This document shows positions 18,859 through 27,154 of a stretch of DNA of 64,000 nucleotides, in pieces. The translations under genes were made by a program, and so were the position numbers. The notes under the pieces are model-generated. The model was not told the origin of the DNA and did not search any database. It saw nothing but the letters and a program-made list of their open reading frames with translations. Within the stretch, counting starts at the first letter, position 1, and each line of letters begins with the position of its first letter. Source of the stretch: Pseudomonas sp. UBA1879 (GTDB lineage Bacteria > Pseudomonadota > Gammaproteobacteria > Pseudomonadales > Pseudomonadaceae); assembly GCF_002338065.1 (NCBI RefSeq), contig NZ_DDHJ01000017.1, forward strand, positions 1 to 64,000, read 5' to 3'.

Positions 18859-19515
18859 TCAACCGCGCAGTGAAATCACCGGCCAGCCGCGACGGGTCGC
18901 CTCGGCGCGCAGTTTCTCGTCCGGGTCCACGGCCACCGGGTTGGCGACCTGTTCCAGCAGCGGCAGGTCGTTCATCGAGTCGCTGTAAAAATAGCTGTCT
19001 TCCAGATCGAAGCCGTTTTCTTCGATCCAGCGGTTCAGGCGGGTCACCTTGCCTTCGCGGAAGCACGGTACGTCGGTAGTCCGGCCGGTGTAGCGGCCTT
19101 CGACAATCTCGCACTCAGTGGCCAGCAGCGTCTCGATGCCCAGGCGGGCTACGATCGGCGCGGTCACAAAACGGTTGGTCGCGGTGATCACCACCAGCTT
19201 GTCGCCCGCGTCACGGTGCCTGGCAATCAGTTCAAATGCCTTGGGCAGCATCAGCGGCTCGATGCAGTCGCGCATGAAGTCGCTGTGCCATTCGTCGAGT
19301 TGGGCCATGTCAGTACGGCCAAGGATTTCCAGGCTGAAATTCAGGTAGTCGGTCAGGTTCAATGTGCCCGCCAGATAGTCCTGATAAAAGGCATCGTTGC
19401 GTGCCTTATAGGCAGCGCCGTCAAGGATGCCGCGTCCGCACAGGTAATCTCCCCACGCGTGGTCGCTGTCGCCACCCAAGAGTGTGTTGTCGAGGTCGAA
19501 TAAGGCCAGGCGCAT
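18859..19515 (-). CDS. HAD-IB family phosphatase (SerB-like)
   Basis: A 218-residue HAD hydrolase. Motif I is FDLDNTLLGGDSD at the N-terminus, motif II is VVITATNRF, the Lys is in REGKVTRL, and motif III is YFYSDSMNDLPLLE. The cap type and size fit the HAD-IB branch, whose members dephosphorylate phosphoserine or similar small phosphates, including the histidinol-phosphatase-like group common in proteobacteria. The start is at MRLALFDLD, since the upstream extension lacks family similarity. It is divergent from rppH. Confidence 0.9.
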   Translation of the reverse strand: MRLALFDLDNTLLGGDSDHAWGDYLCGRGILDGAAYKARNDAFYQDYLAGTLNLTDYLNFSLEILGRTDMAQLDEWHSDFMRDCIEPLMLPKAFELIARHRDAGDKLVVITATNRFVTAPIVARLGIETLLATECEIVEGRYTGRTTDVPCFREGKVTRLNRWIEENGFDLEDSYFYSDSMNDLPLLEQVANPVAVDPDEKLRAEATRRGWPVISLRG

Positions 19516-19680
19516 GCGGTTACTCGCTGAATTGGCTAAAAAAAGAGCACAAGAATACGAGGTTTCATCAAGTGACCGCATCTATTAATGCTGTTGTCGC
19601 GATAAGCTGCCTGCGCCTCGTTGCTGCCTTCACGATCTTTGTGGAACAATGCGGCGACATGCGTTTGCGAGGTTGTAGCC

Positions 19681-20160
19681 GTGATCGACCCCGATGGTTT
19701 CCGCCCTAATGTCGGGATAATTCTGACAAATGATGCTGGCCAGGTCTTATGGGCTCGCCGTATCAATCAAGATGCTTGGCAGTTTCCGCAAGGGGGGATC
19801 AACCCTCAGGAGACGCCGGAAGACGCGCTCTACCGTGAATTGAATGAAGAAGTCGGGCTGGAACGCCACGATGTTGAAATTCTGGCCTGCACACGCGGTT
19901 GGTTGCGTTATCGTCTGCCGCAACGTTTGGTGCGTACCCACAGCCAGCCGCTGTGCATCGGCCAAAAGCAAAAATGGTTTCTCCTGCGCCTGATCTCCAA
20001 CGAGCAAAGGGTGCGGATGGATTTGACCGGTAAACCGGAGTTCGATGGCTGGAAATGGGTCAGCTATTGGTATCCGTTGGGCCAGGTGGTGACATTCAAG
20101 CGCGAAGTGTATCGCCGCGCCCTTAAAGAGCTTGCCCCGCGCCTGTTGGCGCGCGACTGA
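19681..20160 (+). CDS. rppH: RNA 5'-pyrophosphohydrolase
   Basis: A 159-residue Nudix protein with a GTG start (MIDPDGFRPNVGII, the usual RppH opening). The Nudix box GGINPQETPEDALYRELNEE is complete. It removes pyrophosphate from 5'-triphosphate mRNA ends, starting RNase E-dependent decay. It sits 21 bp upstream of ptsP, an arrangement widespread in gammaproteobacteria. Confidence 0.95.
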   Translation: MIDPDGFRPNVGIILTNDAGQVLWARRINQDAWQFPQGGINPQETPEDALYRELNEEVGLERHDVEILACTRGWLRYRLPQRLVRTHSQPLCIGQKQKWFLLRLISNEQRVRMDLTGKPEFDGWKWVSYWYPLGQVVTFKREVYRRALKELAPRLLARD

Positions 20161-20181
20161 CACGGAGTTCGACCCCGAGCC

Positions 20182-22461
20182 ATGCTCAATACGCTGCGCA
20201 AGATCGTCCAGGAAGTTAACTCCGCCAAGGATCTCAAGGCGGCGTTGGGGATTATTGTGTTACGCGTCAAAGAGGCCATGAGCAGCCAGGTCTGCTCGGT
20301 CTATTTGCTCGATCCCGAAACCAACCGTTTCGTGCTCATGGCCACCGAAGGCCTGAACAAGCGCTCCATCGGCAAAGTCAGTATGGCGCCCAACGAAGGT
20401 CTGGTCGGGCTGGTCGGTACGCGCGAAGAGCCGCTGAACCTGGAAAACGCCGCCGATCACCCTCGTTATCGCTACTTTGCCGAGACCGGCGAAGAGCGTT
20501 TTGCTTCGTTCCTCGGCGCGCCGATTATTCACCACCGGCGTGTCGTCGGGGTGTTGGTGATCCAGCAAAAGGAGCGTCGTCAGTTCGACGAAGGGGAAGA
20601 AGCCTTCCTCGTGACCATGAGCGCCCAGTTGGCTGGCGTTATTGCCCACGCTGAGGCCACGGGCTCGATTCGTGGGCTAGGGCGCCAGGGCAAAGGCATT
20701 CAAGAAGCTCGTTTCGTCGGTGTAGCCGGCTCGCCTGGCGCTGCTGTCGGCACAGCGCTGGTCATGTTGCCGCCCGCTGATCTCGAAGTGGTGCCGGACA
20801 AAACGGTCACTGACATCGACGCTGAACTGAAACTTTTCAAAAATGCTTTGGAAGGCGTTCGCAGCGACATGCGCACCCTTTCGGCGAAGCTGGCAACACA
20901 GTTGCGCCCGGAAGAGCGCGCGTTGTTCGACGTCTACCTGATGATGCTCGACGATGCATCGCTAGGCAGTGAAGTGACTAACGTCATCAAAACGGGGCAA
21001 TGGGCACAGGGCGCACTGCGTTCGGTGGTCAATGAGCACGTCAACCGTTTCGAACTGATGGACGACGCTTATCTGCGCGAGCGCGCATCCGACGTGAAGG
21101 ATCTTGGCCGTCGTCTGCTGGCCTACCTCCAGGAAGCGCGCCAGCAAGCGCTGGTGTACCCCGATGCCACGATTCTGGTCAGCGAAGAACTTACCCCTGC
21201 CATGCTCGGTGAAGTGCCGGAAGGCAAACTGGTCGGCTTGGTGTCGGTGTTGGGCTCGGGCAACTCCCATGTGGCGATCCTGGCCCGTGCGATGGGCATT
21301 CCGACCGTCATGGGCGCGGTGGACCTGCCGTATTCCAAGGTCGATGGCATCGAGCTGATCGTCGACGGTTACCATGGCGAAGTCTTCACCAACCCTAGCG
21401 AGGCCCTGCGCAAGCAGTACTCGGTGGTGGTCGAGGAAGAACGCCAGTTGTCTCAAGGCCTCGACGCCTTGCGCGAGCTGCCCTGCGTGACCCTCGACGG
21501 GCACCGCATGCCGCTGTGGGTCAACACCGGTCTTCTGGCTGATGTCGCCCGCGCTCAACAGCGCGGTGCCGAAGGTGTCGGCCTGTACCGCACCGAAGTG
21601 CCGTTCATGATCCAGCAGCGTTTCCCGAGCGAAAAGGAACAGCTGGCGATTTACCGCGAACAGTTGGCGGCCTTTCATCCGCTGCCCGTGACCATGCGCA
21701 CGCTGGACATCGGCGGTGACAAGGCGCTCTCGTATTTCCCGATCAAGGAAGACAACCCGTTCCTGGGCTGGCGCGGTATTCGCGTGACCCTCGATCACCC
21801 GGAAATCTTCCTGGTGCAGACCCGCGCCATGCTCAAGGCCAGCGAAGGCTTGAACAACCTGCGGATTTTGCTGCCGATGATCTCCGGCACTCACGAAACC
21901 GAAGAAGCCCTGCACTTGATTCACCGGGCATGGGGCGAAGTGCGCGACGAAGGCACCGACGTGCCGATGCCGCCGGTGGGTGTGATGATCGAGGTGCCTG
22001 CGGCGGTCTATCAGACCCGCGAGCTGGCGCGTCAGGTGGACTTCCTGTCGGTGGGTTCCAACGATTTGACGCAGTATTTGTTGGCCGTCGACCGCAACAA
22101 CCCTCGGGTCGCCGACCTTTACGATTACCTGCACCCGGCCGTACTACAGGCCCTGCAAAATGTCGTGCGCGACGCCCATGCCGAGGGCAAGCCGGTCAGC
22201 ATTTGCGGAGAAATGGCGGGGGATCCGGCGGCAGCTGTCCTGCTGATGGCGATGGGCTTCGACAGTCTTTCGATGAACGCCACCAACCTGCCGAAAGTGA
22301 AGTGGATGTTGCGTCAGATCAATCTCAGCAAGGCCAAAGAGCTGCTGGCGCAGTTGATGAACAATGACAATCCCCAGGTCATCAGCAGTTCGTTGCAATT
22401 GGCGCTGCGCAATCTTGGTCTGTCGCGGATGATCAATCCGACGTCCGTCAAAGGGCATTGA
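20182..22461 (+). CDS. ptsP: Phosphoenolpyruvate-protein phosphotransferase of the nitrogen PTS
   Basis: A 759-residue EI-Ntr. The N-terminal GAF domain (about residues 1-165) distinguishes it from the sugar-PTS enzyme. The EI region follows, with the phosphorylated His in GSGNSHVAILARAMGIP near residue 357, RTEVPFMIQ, and the PEP-binding SVGSNDLTQYLLAVDRN and CGEMAGDP. It starts the PtsP-PtsO-PtsN cascade that senses nitrogen and potassium state. Confidence 0.97.
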   Translation: MLNTLRKIVQEVNSAKDLKAALGIIVLRVKEAMSSQVCSVYLLDPETNRFVLMATEGLNKRSIGKVSMAPNEGLVGLVGTREEPLNLENAADHPRYRYFAETGEERFASFLGAPIIHHRRVVGVLVIQQKERRQFDEGEEAFLVTMSAQLAGVIAHAEATGSIRGLGRQGKGIQEARFVGVAGSPGAAVGTALVMLPPADLEVVPDKTVTDIDAELKLFKNALEGVRSDMRTLSAKLATQLRPEERALFDVYLMMLDDASLGSEVTNVIKTGQWAQGALRSVVNEHVNRFELMDDAYLRERASDVKDLGRRLLAYLQEARQQALVYPDATILVSEELTPAMLGEVPEGKLVGLVSVLGSGNSHVAILARAMGIPTVMGAVDLPYSKVDGIELIVDGYHGEVFTNPSEALRKQYSVVVEEERQLSQGLDALRELPCVTLDGHRMPLWVNTGLLADVARAQQRGAEGVGLYRTEVPFMIQQRFPSEKEQLAIYREQLAAFHPLPVTMRTLDIGGDKALSYFPIKEDNPFLGWRGIRVTLDHPEIFLVQTRAMLKASEGLNNLRILLPMISGTHETEEALHLIHRAWGEVRDEGTDVPMPPVGVMIEVPAAVYQTRELARQVDFLSVGSNDLTQYLLAVDRNNPRVADLYDYLHPAVLQALQNVVRDAHAEGKPVSICGEMAGDPAAAVLLMAMGFDSLSMNATNLPKVKWMLRQINLSKAKELLAQLMNNDNPQVISSSLQLALRNLGLSRMINPTSVKGH

Positions 22462-22546
22462 TCGGCCGCGAGCCTCGACTGCACTCCACAGAGGTGAGGT
22501 GCTGCACTTCAAACAGGACGGTGATTGCCGGGAGCACGCGTACCAT

Positions 22547-22635
22547 TGTGGGAGCCGGCTTGCTGGCGAAGGGGAAGTGTCAGCCACTTCTCTGGGCCTG
22601 ATTCACCGCCTTCGCCAGCAAGCCGGCTCCCACAG
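22547..22635. repeat. REP-like inverted repeat (GTGGGAGCCGGC type)
   Basis: TGTGGGAGCCGGCTTGCTGG at 22547 pairs with CCAGCAAGCCGGCTCCCACA ending at 22635. This is the same subtype as the array at 62510-63265. Confidence 0.85.
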
Positions 22636-22663
22636 TTAATCGCGGTGGGTCAGCACGCCACGA

Positions 22664-23410
22664 TCAAACTTCCAAATCTACCTCACCCAGTCTCCCGCCA
22701 TACGGCCCGAAGCTGCGTTCGATCAGTCTCCGGCTACCATCTGCACTGGCAATCAGCACTGTACTCGCCCGCGTCCCGTAATTCGGACTAGCGATGAACA
22801 CGCTGGACAGCAGCTTCTCGGTCGCCAAACCCACGCCTGTACTGGGCAGGTCGGCGTCTGGTGCAGCCTCGGCATCTGCGAGGAACTCAAATAGCGCCTC
22901 CGGTTCCGGCTGATCCAGCTGATCCGAAAGCGCGGCCTTTGCCTTCAGCAGCTTCGGCCATGGCGTATCAAGCCCTGCGTTGGACACGCCATAAATCCCC
23001 GGCTCCAAGCGGCGAGGAACGGGATTCGCCGCATTGAGAAACTGCAGCTCATCGCGATTGGCGACCAGCAGATTGAAACCGCCATACTCAGCCGCACGAC
23101 CAGCGACTTCGCGCAGGTATTCGTCAATCGGCAGCGAACCGGTCAAAAATTGAGCAACCAGCTCGCCTCTGGAGCGACGCCCGAGAGGCTGGGCTGGGTC
23201 GCGAATGTTCGTCAGCGCGGCGAAACGCCCGTCGGCGGTCATACCTAGCCAAGTGCCGCCGGCTTCCAGGTCACGTCCCGCGTAGACGTGCGAAGCGTCC
23301 TCCCACTGCGCGAGCGGCAAGGTTGGGCGGGCGTAGAATTCATCTCGATTGGCCGCCAGAATCAGCGGTTGCGGGTGGGCAGGGCGCCAAGCGAACACGA
23401 TCAGGCACAT
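22664..23410 (-). CDS. NRDE family (TANGO2-like) protein
   Basis: A 248-residue protein beginning MCLIVFAWRPAHPQPLILAA followed directly by NRDE, the motif that names the family. GTWLGMTADGRFAALTN and GRRSRGELV are further family blocks, and the C-terminus has NYGTRASTVLI. The Cys2 and the fold suggest an Ntn-hydrolase relation. The bacterial role is not settled. I used the start at MCLIVF; the long upstream open frame is antisense to the tauE-like gene. Confidence 0.9.
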   Translation of the reverse strand: MCLIVFAWRPAHPQPLILAANRDEFYARPTLPLAQWEDASHVYAGRDLEAGGTWLGMTADGRFAALTNIRDPAQPLGRRSRGELVAQFLTGSLPIDEYLREVAGRAAEYGGFNLLVANRDELQFLNAANPVPRRLEPGIYGVSNAGLDTPWPKLLKAKAALSDQLDQPEPEALFEFLADAEAAPDADLPSTGVGLATEKLLSSVFIASPNYGTRASTVLIASADGSRRLIERSFGPYGGRLGEVDLEV

Positions 23411-23524
23411 GCGGGCCTCCTTTTTCTCGACACTGTACGCACAGATACGCCACACATCCATCGACCACGGGTGGAGGCGAAACGCTCGGTCCGGTAACAT
23501 GCCGCACTGATTTTCGGAGGCCCC

Positions 23525-24307
23525 ATGGAATTTCTGCTCTATCTGGCCTTGGGCGCGTGCGCGGGAGTGCTGGCCGGGCTGTTCGGTGTGGGCGGCGGCA
23601 TCATCATCGTTCCGGTGCTGGTGTTCAGCTTCACGCTGCAAGGCTTCGACAGTTCCGTCCTGACTCACCTGGCCGTGGGCACCTCGCTGGCGACCATCGT
23701 CTTCACCTCGATCCAGTCGGTGCGTGCCCACCATAAAAGGGGCGCCGTACGCTGGGCCGTGTTTACGTGGATGACGATGGGCATTCTGGTGGGCGCCGGG
23801 GTGGGGTCGCTGACCGCCAGCTATATCGCCGGGCCATACCTGCAGAAAATCATCGGCGTGTTCGCCATTCTCGTTGCACTCCAGATGGCCTTCGACCTGA
23901 GGCCCAAGGCCAGTGGCACGGTGCCGCGCAGGCCGGGTCTCATCGCAGCAGGCGTGGTGATTGGCTGGGCCTCGGCGATTTTCGGCATCGGCGGCGGATC
24001 GCTGACCGTGCCGTTTCTGACCTGGCGCAGTCTGACCATGCAGCAAGCGGTTGCCACGTCGTCTGCCTGCGGCTTCCCTATTGCCGTGGCGAGTGCCCTA
24101 AGTTTCATGATTCTGGGGTGGCACGATCCGCTGTTGCCCCCGCATAGTCTCGGTTTCGTGTACCTGCCTGCGTTCATTGGCATTGCGCTTACCAGCATGT
24201 TTTTCGCCCGTTTTGGTGCGAAGCTGGCGCACACTTTGTCACCGAGGGTGCTGAAACGACTGTTCGCCCTGCTGCTGGTGGTCGTGGGTACCAGTTTTCT
24301 GATTTGA
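23525..24307 (+). CDS. TauE/SafE family sulfite exporter-like permease
   Basis: A 260-residue integral membrane protein with about eight spans. Both halves carry the family glycine motif (GLFGVGGGIIIVPVL near residue 20 and AIFGIGGGSLTVPFL near 155), showing the internal repeat of TauE/SafE proteins. Such proteins export sulfite or organosulfonates in some bacteria. The substrate here is unknown. Confidence 0.92.
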   Translation: MEFLLYLALGACAGVLAGLFGVGGGIIIVPVLVFSFTLQGFDSSVLTHLAVGTSLATIVFTSIQSVRAHHKRGAVRWAVFTWMTMGILVGAGVGSLTASYIAGPYLQKIIGVFAILVALQMAFDLRPKASGTVPRRPGLIAAGVVIGWASAIFGIGGGSLTVPFLTWRSLTMQQAVATSSACGFPIAVASALSFMILGWHDPLLPPHSLGFVYLPAFIGIALTSMFFARFGAKLAHTLSPRVLKRLFALLLVVVGTSFLI

Positions 24308-24344
24308 TTCATCGCTCTGTGAGCGTCCATTTTAAGGAGTCGCA

Positions 24345-25157
24345 ATGCTGCCTTACCCGCAGATTGACCCGGTAGCCGTGGCCATCGGTCCGCTGCAAAT
24401 TCACTGGTACGGCCTGATGTATCTGGTCGGCATCGGCAGTGCCTGGTTCCTGGCTTCGCGCCGTTTGAACAGGTTCGACCCGACGTGGACCAAGGAAAAA
24501 CTCTCGGACATGATCTTTTGGGTCGCGATGGGGGTGATCGTCGGCGGACGGCTCGGCTACGTGCTGTTCTATGACCTGCCGAACTACATCGCCAATCCGC
24601 TGCTGATCTTCGAAGTGTGGAAGGGCGGCATGGCGTTCCACGGCGGCTTCATCGGCGTCATGATCGCGACCTACTGGTTCGGCAAGCGCAACGGCAAGTC
24701 ATTCTTTCAACTGATGGACTTCATTGCGCCGATGGTACCGATCGGCCTCGGCGCCGGGCGCATCGGCAACTTCATCAATGGCGAGCTGTGGGGTAAACCG
24801 ACCGACCTGCCATGGGCCATGGTCTTCCCGCCGTTCAGCGACCCTGCACAACTGCCGCGCCATCCGTCGCAGCTGTACCAGTTCGCGCTGGAAGGTGTGG
24901 CACTGTTTGTCATTCTCTATTTCTTCTCGCGCAAGCCGCGTCCGACCATGGCCGTCTCCGGCATGTTTGCGCTGTTTTACGGGATTTTCCGCTTCATCGT
25001 GGAGTTCGTCCGCGTCCCTGATGCCCAGCTCGGTTATCTGGCTTGGGGCTGGGTGACCATGGGTCAGATTCTCAGCTTGCCGATGATCATCGGTGGTCTG
25101 GTGCTGATCTGGCTGGCCTACCATCGCGCACCTGCTGCCAACAAGGCAGCCGTCTGA
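24345..25157 (+). CDS. lgt: Prolipoprotein diacylglyceryl transferase
   Basis: A 270-residue Lgt, which moves diacylglycerol from phosphatidylglycerol to the lipobox Cys of prolipoproteins. The Lgt signature GLGAGRIGNFINGELWGKPT is near residue 137, with HGGFIGV upstream and RHPSQLYQ after it. There are seven predicted spans. AAGGAG lies upstream of the ATG. It is followed after 59 bp by thyA, the standard lgt-thyA pair, whose thyA is broken here. Confidence 0.97.
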   Translation: MLPYPQIDPVAVAIGPLQIHWYGLMYLVGIGSAWFLASRRLNRFDPTWTKEKLSDMIFWVAMGVIVGGRLGYVLFYDLPNYIANPLLIFEVWKGGMAFHGGFIGVMIATYWFGKRNGKSFFQLMDFIAPMVPIGLGAGRIGNFINGELWGKPTDLPWAMVFPPFSDPAQLPRHPSQLYQFALEGVALFVILYFFSRKPRPTMAVSGMFALFYGIFRFIVEFVRVPDAQLGYLAWGWVTMGQILSLPMIIGGLVLIWLAYHRAPAANKAAV

Positions 25158-25216
25158 TTTTGAATCGTCTGGCCCATGAGGCCAGGCGATTCACCGATAC
25201 AAGAGGGCTTTTGGGC

Positions 25217-25816
25217 ATGAAGCAATACCTTGAACTGTTACAGGACGTCATCGCCAACGGAACGCGCAAAGGCGACCGCACCGGCACGGGAACGACTGCT
25301 GTGTTCGGGCGCCAGATTCGCCACAACCTGGCCGATGGCTTCCCGCTGCTGACCACCAAGAAGCTGCACTTCAAGAGCATCGCCAACGAACTGATCTGGA
25401 TGCTCAGCGGCAATACCAACACCAAATGGCTTAACGACAATGGCGTGACCATCTGGGACGAGTGGGCCACTGAAGACGGCGATCTGGGCCCGGTTTACGG
25501 CGCGCAGTGGACCGGCTGGCCCACCAAGGATGGCGGCAAGATCAACCAGATCGACTACATGGTCGACTGCTTGAAGAACAACCCCAACAGCCGCCGCATC
25601 CTGTTCCACGGCTGGAACACGGAATACCTGCCGGACGAAAAACTCTCGCCCCAGGAAAACGTCAAGGCAGGGCGCCAGGCCCTCGCGGTGTGTCATTTGC
25701 TGTATCAGGCATTCGTCGCCGACGGCAAGCTGTCGATGCAGCTGTACATCCGCAGCTCGGACGTGTTCCTTTTATACCCCCTCCCAGAAACAGCACAGTA
25801 CGCAATGGCCGCTTAG
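25217..25816 (+). pseudogene. thyA: Host thyA, 5' part, cut by island insertion
   Basis: The frame encodes host thymidylate synthase up to residue 184 (LYIRSSDVF), including the catalytic Cys in ALAVCHLLYQAF. It then runs into the island for 15 foreign codons and stops at 25816. The missing C-terminal 94 residues lie at 55946-56230. Joining the two parts at the shared TTCCT gives a 277-codon gene in frame. The 199-residue product lacks the conserved Asn and HxY segments needed for dUMP binding and should be inactive. The native promoter and the lgt operon can still transcribe it toward ginA. Confidence 0.95.
25793..25803 (+). repeat. Left subterminal inverted repeat of the island
   Basis: GCACAGTACGC lies 22 bases inside the left core. 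Its partner at 55915-55925 on the other strand reads GCACTGTACGC, a 10 of 11 match. A second inward block, CCTTCCAA (25827-25834), is matched in reverse at 55891-55898. These are good candidates for recombinase-binding arms. Confidence 0.55.
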
Positions 25817-25906
25817 CAAGGCTTCACCTTCCAAGCTCAATTATTGTGCCCCAATACGAAATGCACATTGTGTATAGTACGGGCCGCTTTGAAGAGAGAG
25901 GAAGAA

Positions 25907-27154
25907 GTGAAGGTCATCGCAGTTAGGGGCAAGCCCCTAGATTTCAGTGAGTCCCCGACCAGGCGGAACGATCCATCCGAAGAGTCCCAGGTTCATGAAG
26001 CTGTGAAGGTTACAGGAGCAGCCGTCTTTGATGACGATGAGCGCCTGATGCCTCTGATCTCGGGTTATCTATCCCACAGCCTCCAGACCGCCCAGATTGC
26101 CGAGCAGACCGCCATCACCTACGGTCGCAACCTTGGGTACACCTGTGAATACCTGAAGAACCGCCGTGAGTTTCGGGATTGCGAGCGCGACTCTGCGTTC
26201 CTGGAAATCCGAACCCATGTCATTGAGGAGTACTTCGCCAACCTGCGCGAGGCGGAGGGTATTTCCAAGAAAACGGTGCGCAACCGAGATTCGTCCTTGA
26301 TGGCGTTTTTCAATGATTCGCTGTGCAAGGGGGTGGACGATGTACCCGCGCCTCGTACCGCGCCCAATCCCTACACTGGTGGTTTCCTGTCTCCCCGCCC
26401 AAACAAGGGTCTGGTAGTGGCCTGCTCTCTGAATGACCTGACAGCGCTCATTTTGTCTACGCAGAGTGAGCGTGAGCGCTGCTTGCTCCAGTTCATGTAC
26501 GACGCAGGCGTACGACGCTCGGAAGTCCCGCGAGTGACGCTCAAGGCCATTAATGACGCCATACAGTTCCAGGACACACTATTCATCTCGCCTGGTGTGA
26601 CAGAACCGGTGAACGCTGACTATTGCCCCCTGCACATTGATGGCAGCAAAGGCCCTGCAGATTCTTTTAAGCCGCGTCAGACGTTGGTCAGCCGCGCCAC
26701 ATTGCTACGCATCAAGAAATACCATGCCTCGCCGCTTTACAATATGTGTAAGCGGCAGTTCAAAGGCGCTGAAAACACCCCTGCCTTCATGAATGCGGAA
26801 GGGGGCGAATACACCCCCCGTTCAATCTCCAAGCTCTTGGAGCGCGTGTCCGAACGAGCGCTGAATCTTCTGAAAATCGACAGGATGATCTCTCCGCACA
26901 AGTTGAGGCATGGGAACGCCTACGCCCTTCTGAGGACGCCAGACATAGGCAATGACCACCTTGATCGGCTGGTCACGGTGCAGAAGACGTTAGGCCACTC
27001 GCGGCTCAGCACTTCTGAGATCTACACCCAGATTCCCTACGACCTCTATCAGAAGCTCGTACGCCCCGGAACTGAAAGCAAAACGAAAGCAGGTGAGATG
27101 GCTGAGCTTTCTCAACAGACGCGCCTGAGAATTGATGCGGGAGATATGAAATGA
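25907..27154 (+). CDS. ginA: GInt tyrosine recombinase GinA
   Basis: About 415 residues from the GTG at 25907, chosen because AGAGAGGAAG precedes it; the open frame upstream overlaps the promoter area. The N-terminal SAM-like core-binding region is followed by a complete phage-integrase catalytic domain: Arg in DAGVRRSEVP (near residue 203), SPHKLRHGNAY (His and Arg, near 330), LGHSRLSTSEIY (His, and nucleophile Tyr near 372). It is the first of four genes shown to be required for GInt recombination in other islands. Its stop overlaps the ginB start by ATGA. A TATAGT at 25873 is a possible -10 element. Confidence 0.9.
   Translation: MKVIAVRGKPLDFSESPTRRNDPSEESQVHEAVKVTGAAVFDDDERLMPLISGYLSHSLQTAQIAEQTAITYGRNLGYTCEYLKNRREFRDCERDSAFLEIRTHVIEEYFANLREAEGISKKTVRNRDSSLMAFFNDSLCKGVDDVPAPRTAPNPYTGGFLSPRPNKGLVVACSLNDLTALILSTQSERERCLLQFMYDAGVRRSEVPRVTLKAINDAIQFQDTLFISPGVTEPVNADYCPLHIDGSKGPADSFKPRQTLVSRATLLRIKKYHASPLYNMCKRQFKGAENTPAFMNAEGGEYTPRSISKLLERVSERALNLLKIDRMISPHKLRHGNAYALLRTPDIGNDHLDRLVTVQKTLGHSRLSTSEIYTQIPYDLYQKLVRPGTESKTKAGEMAELSQQTRLRIDAGDMK

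Noticed and set aside
20962..22134. 390-codon open frame on the minus strand
   Set aside because: Antisense to ptsP, without motifs.
25844..25906. Extended N-terminus for GinA
   Set aside because: The region carries AT-rich promoter-like sequence. The GTG at 25907 has a strong ribosome site.
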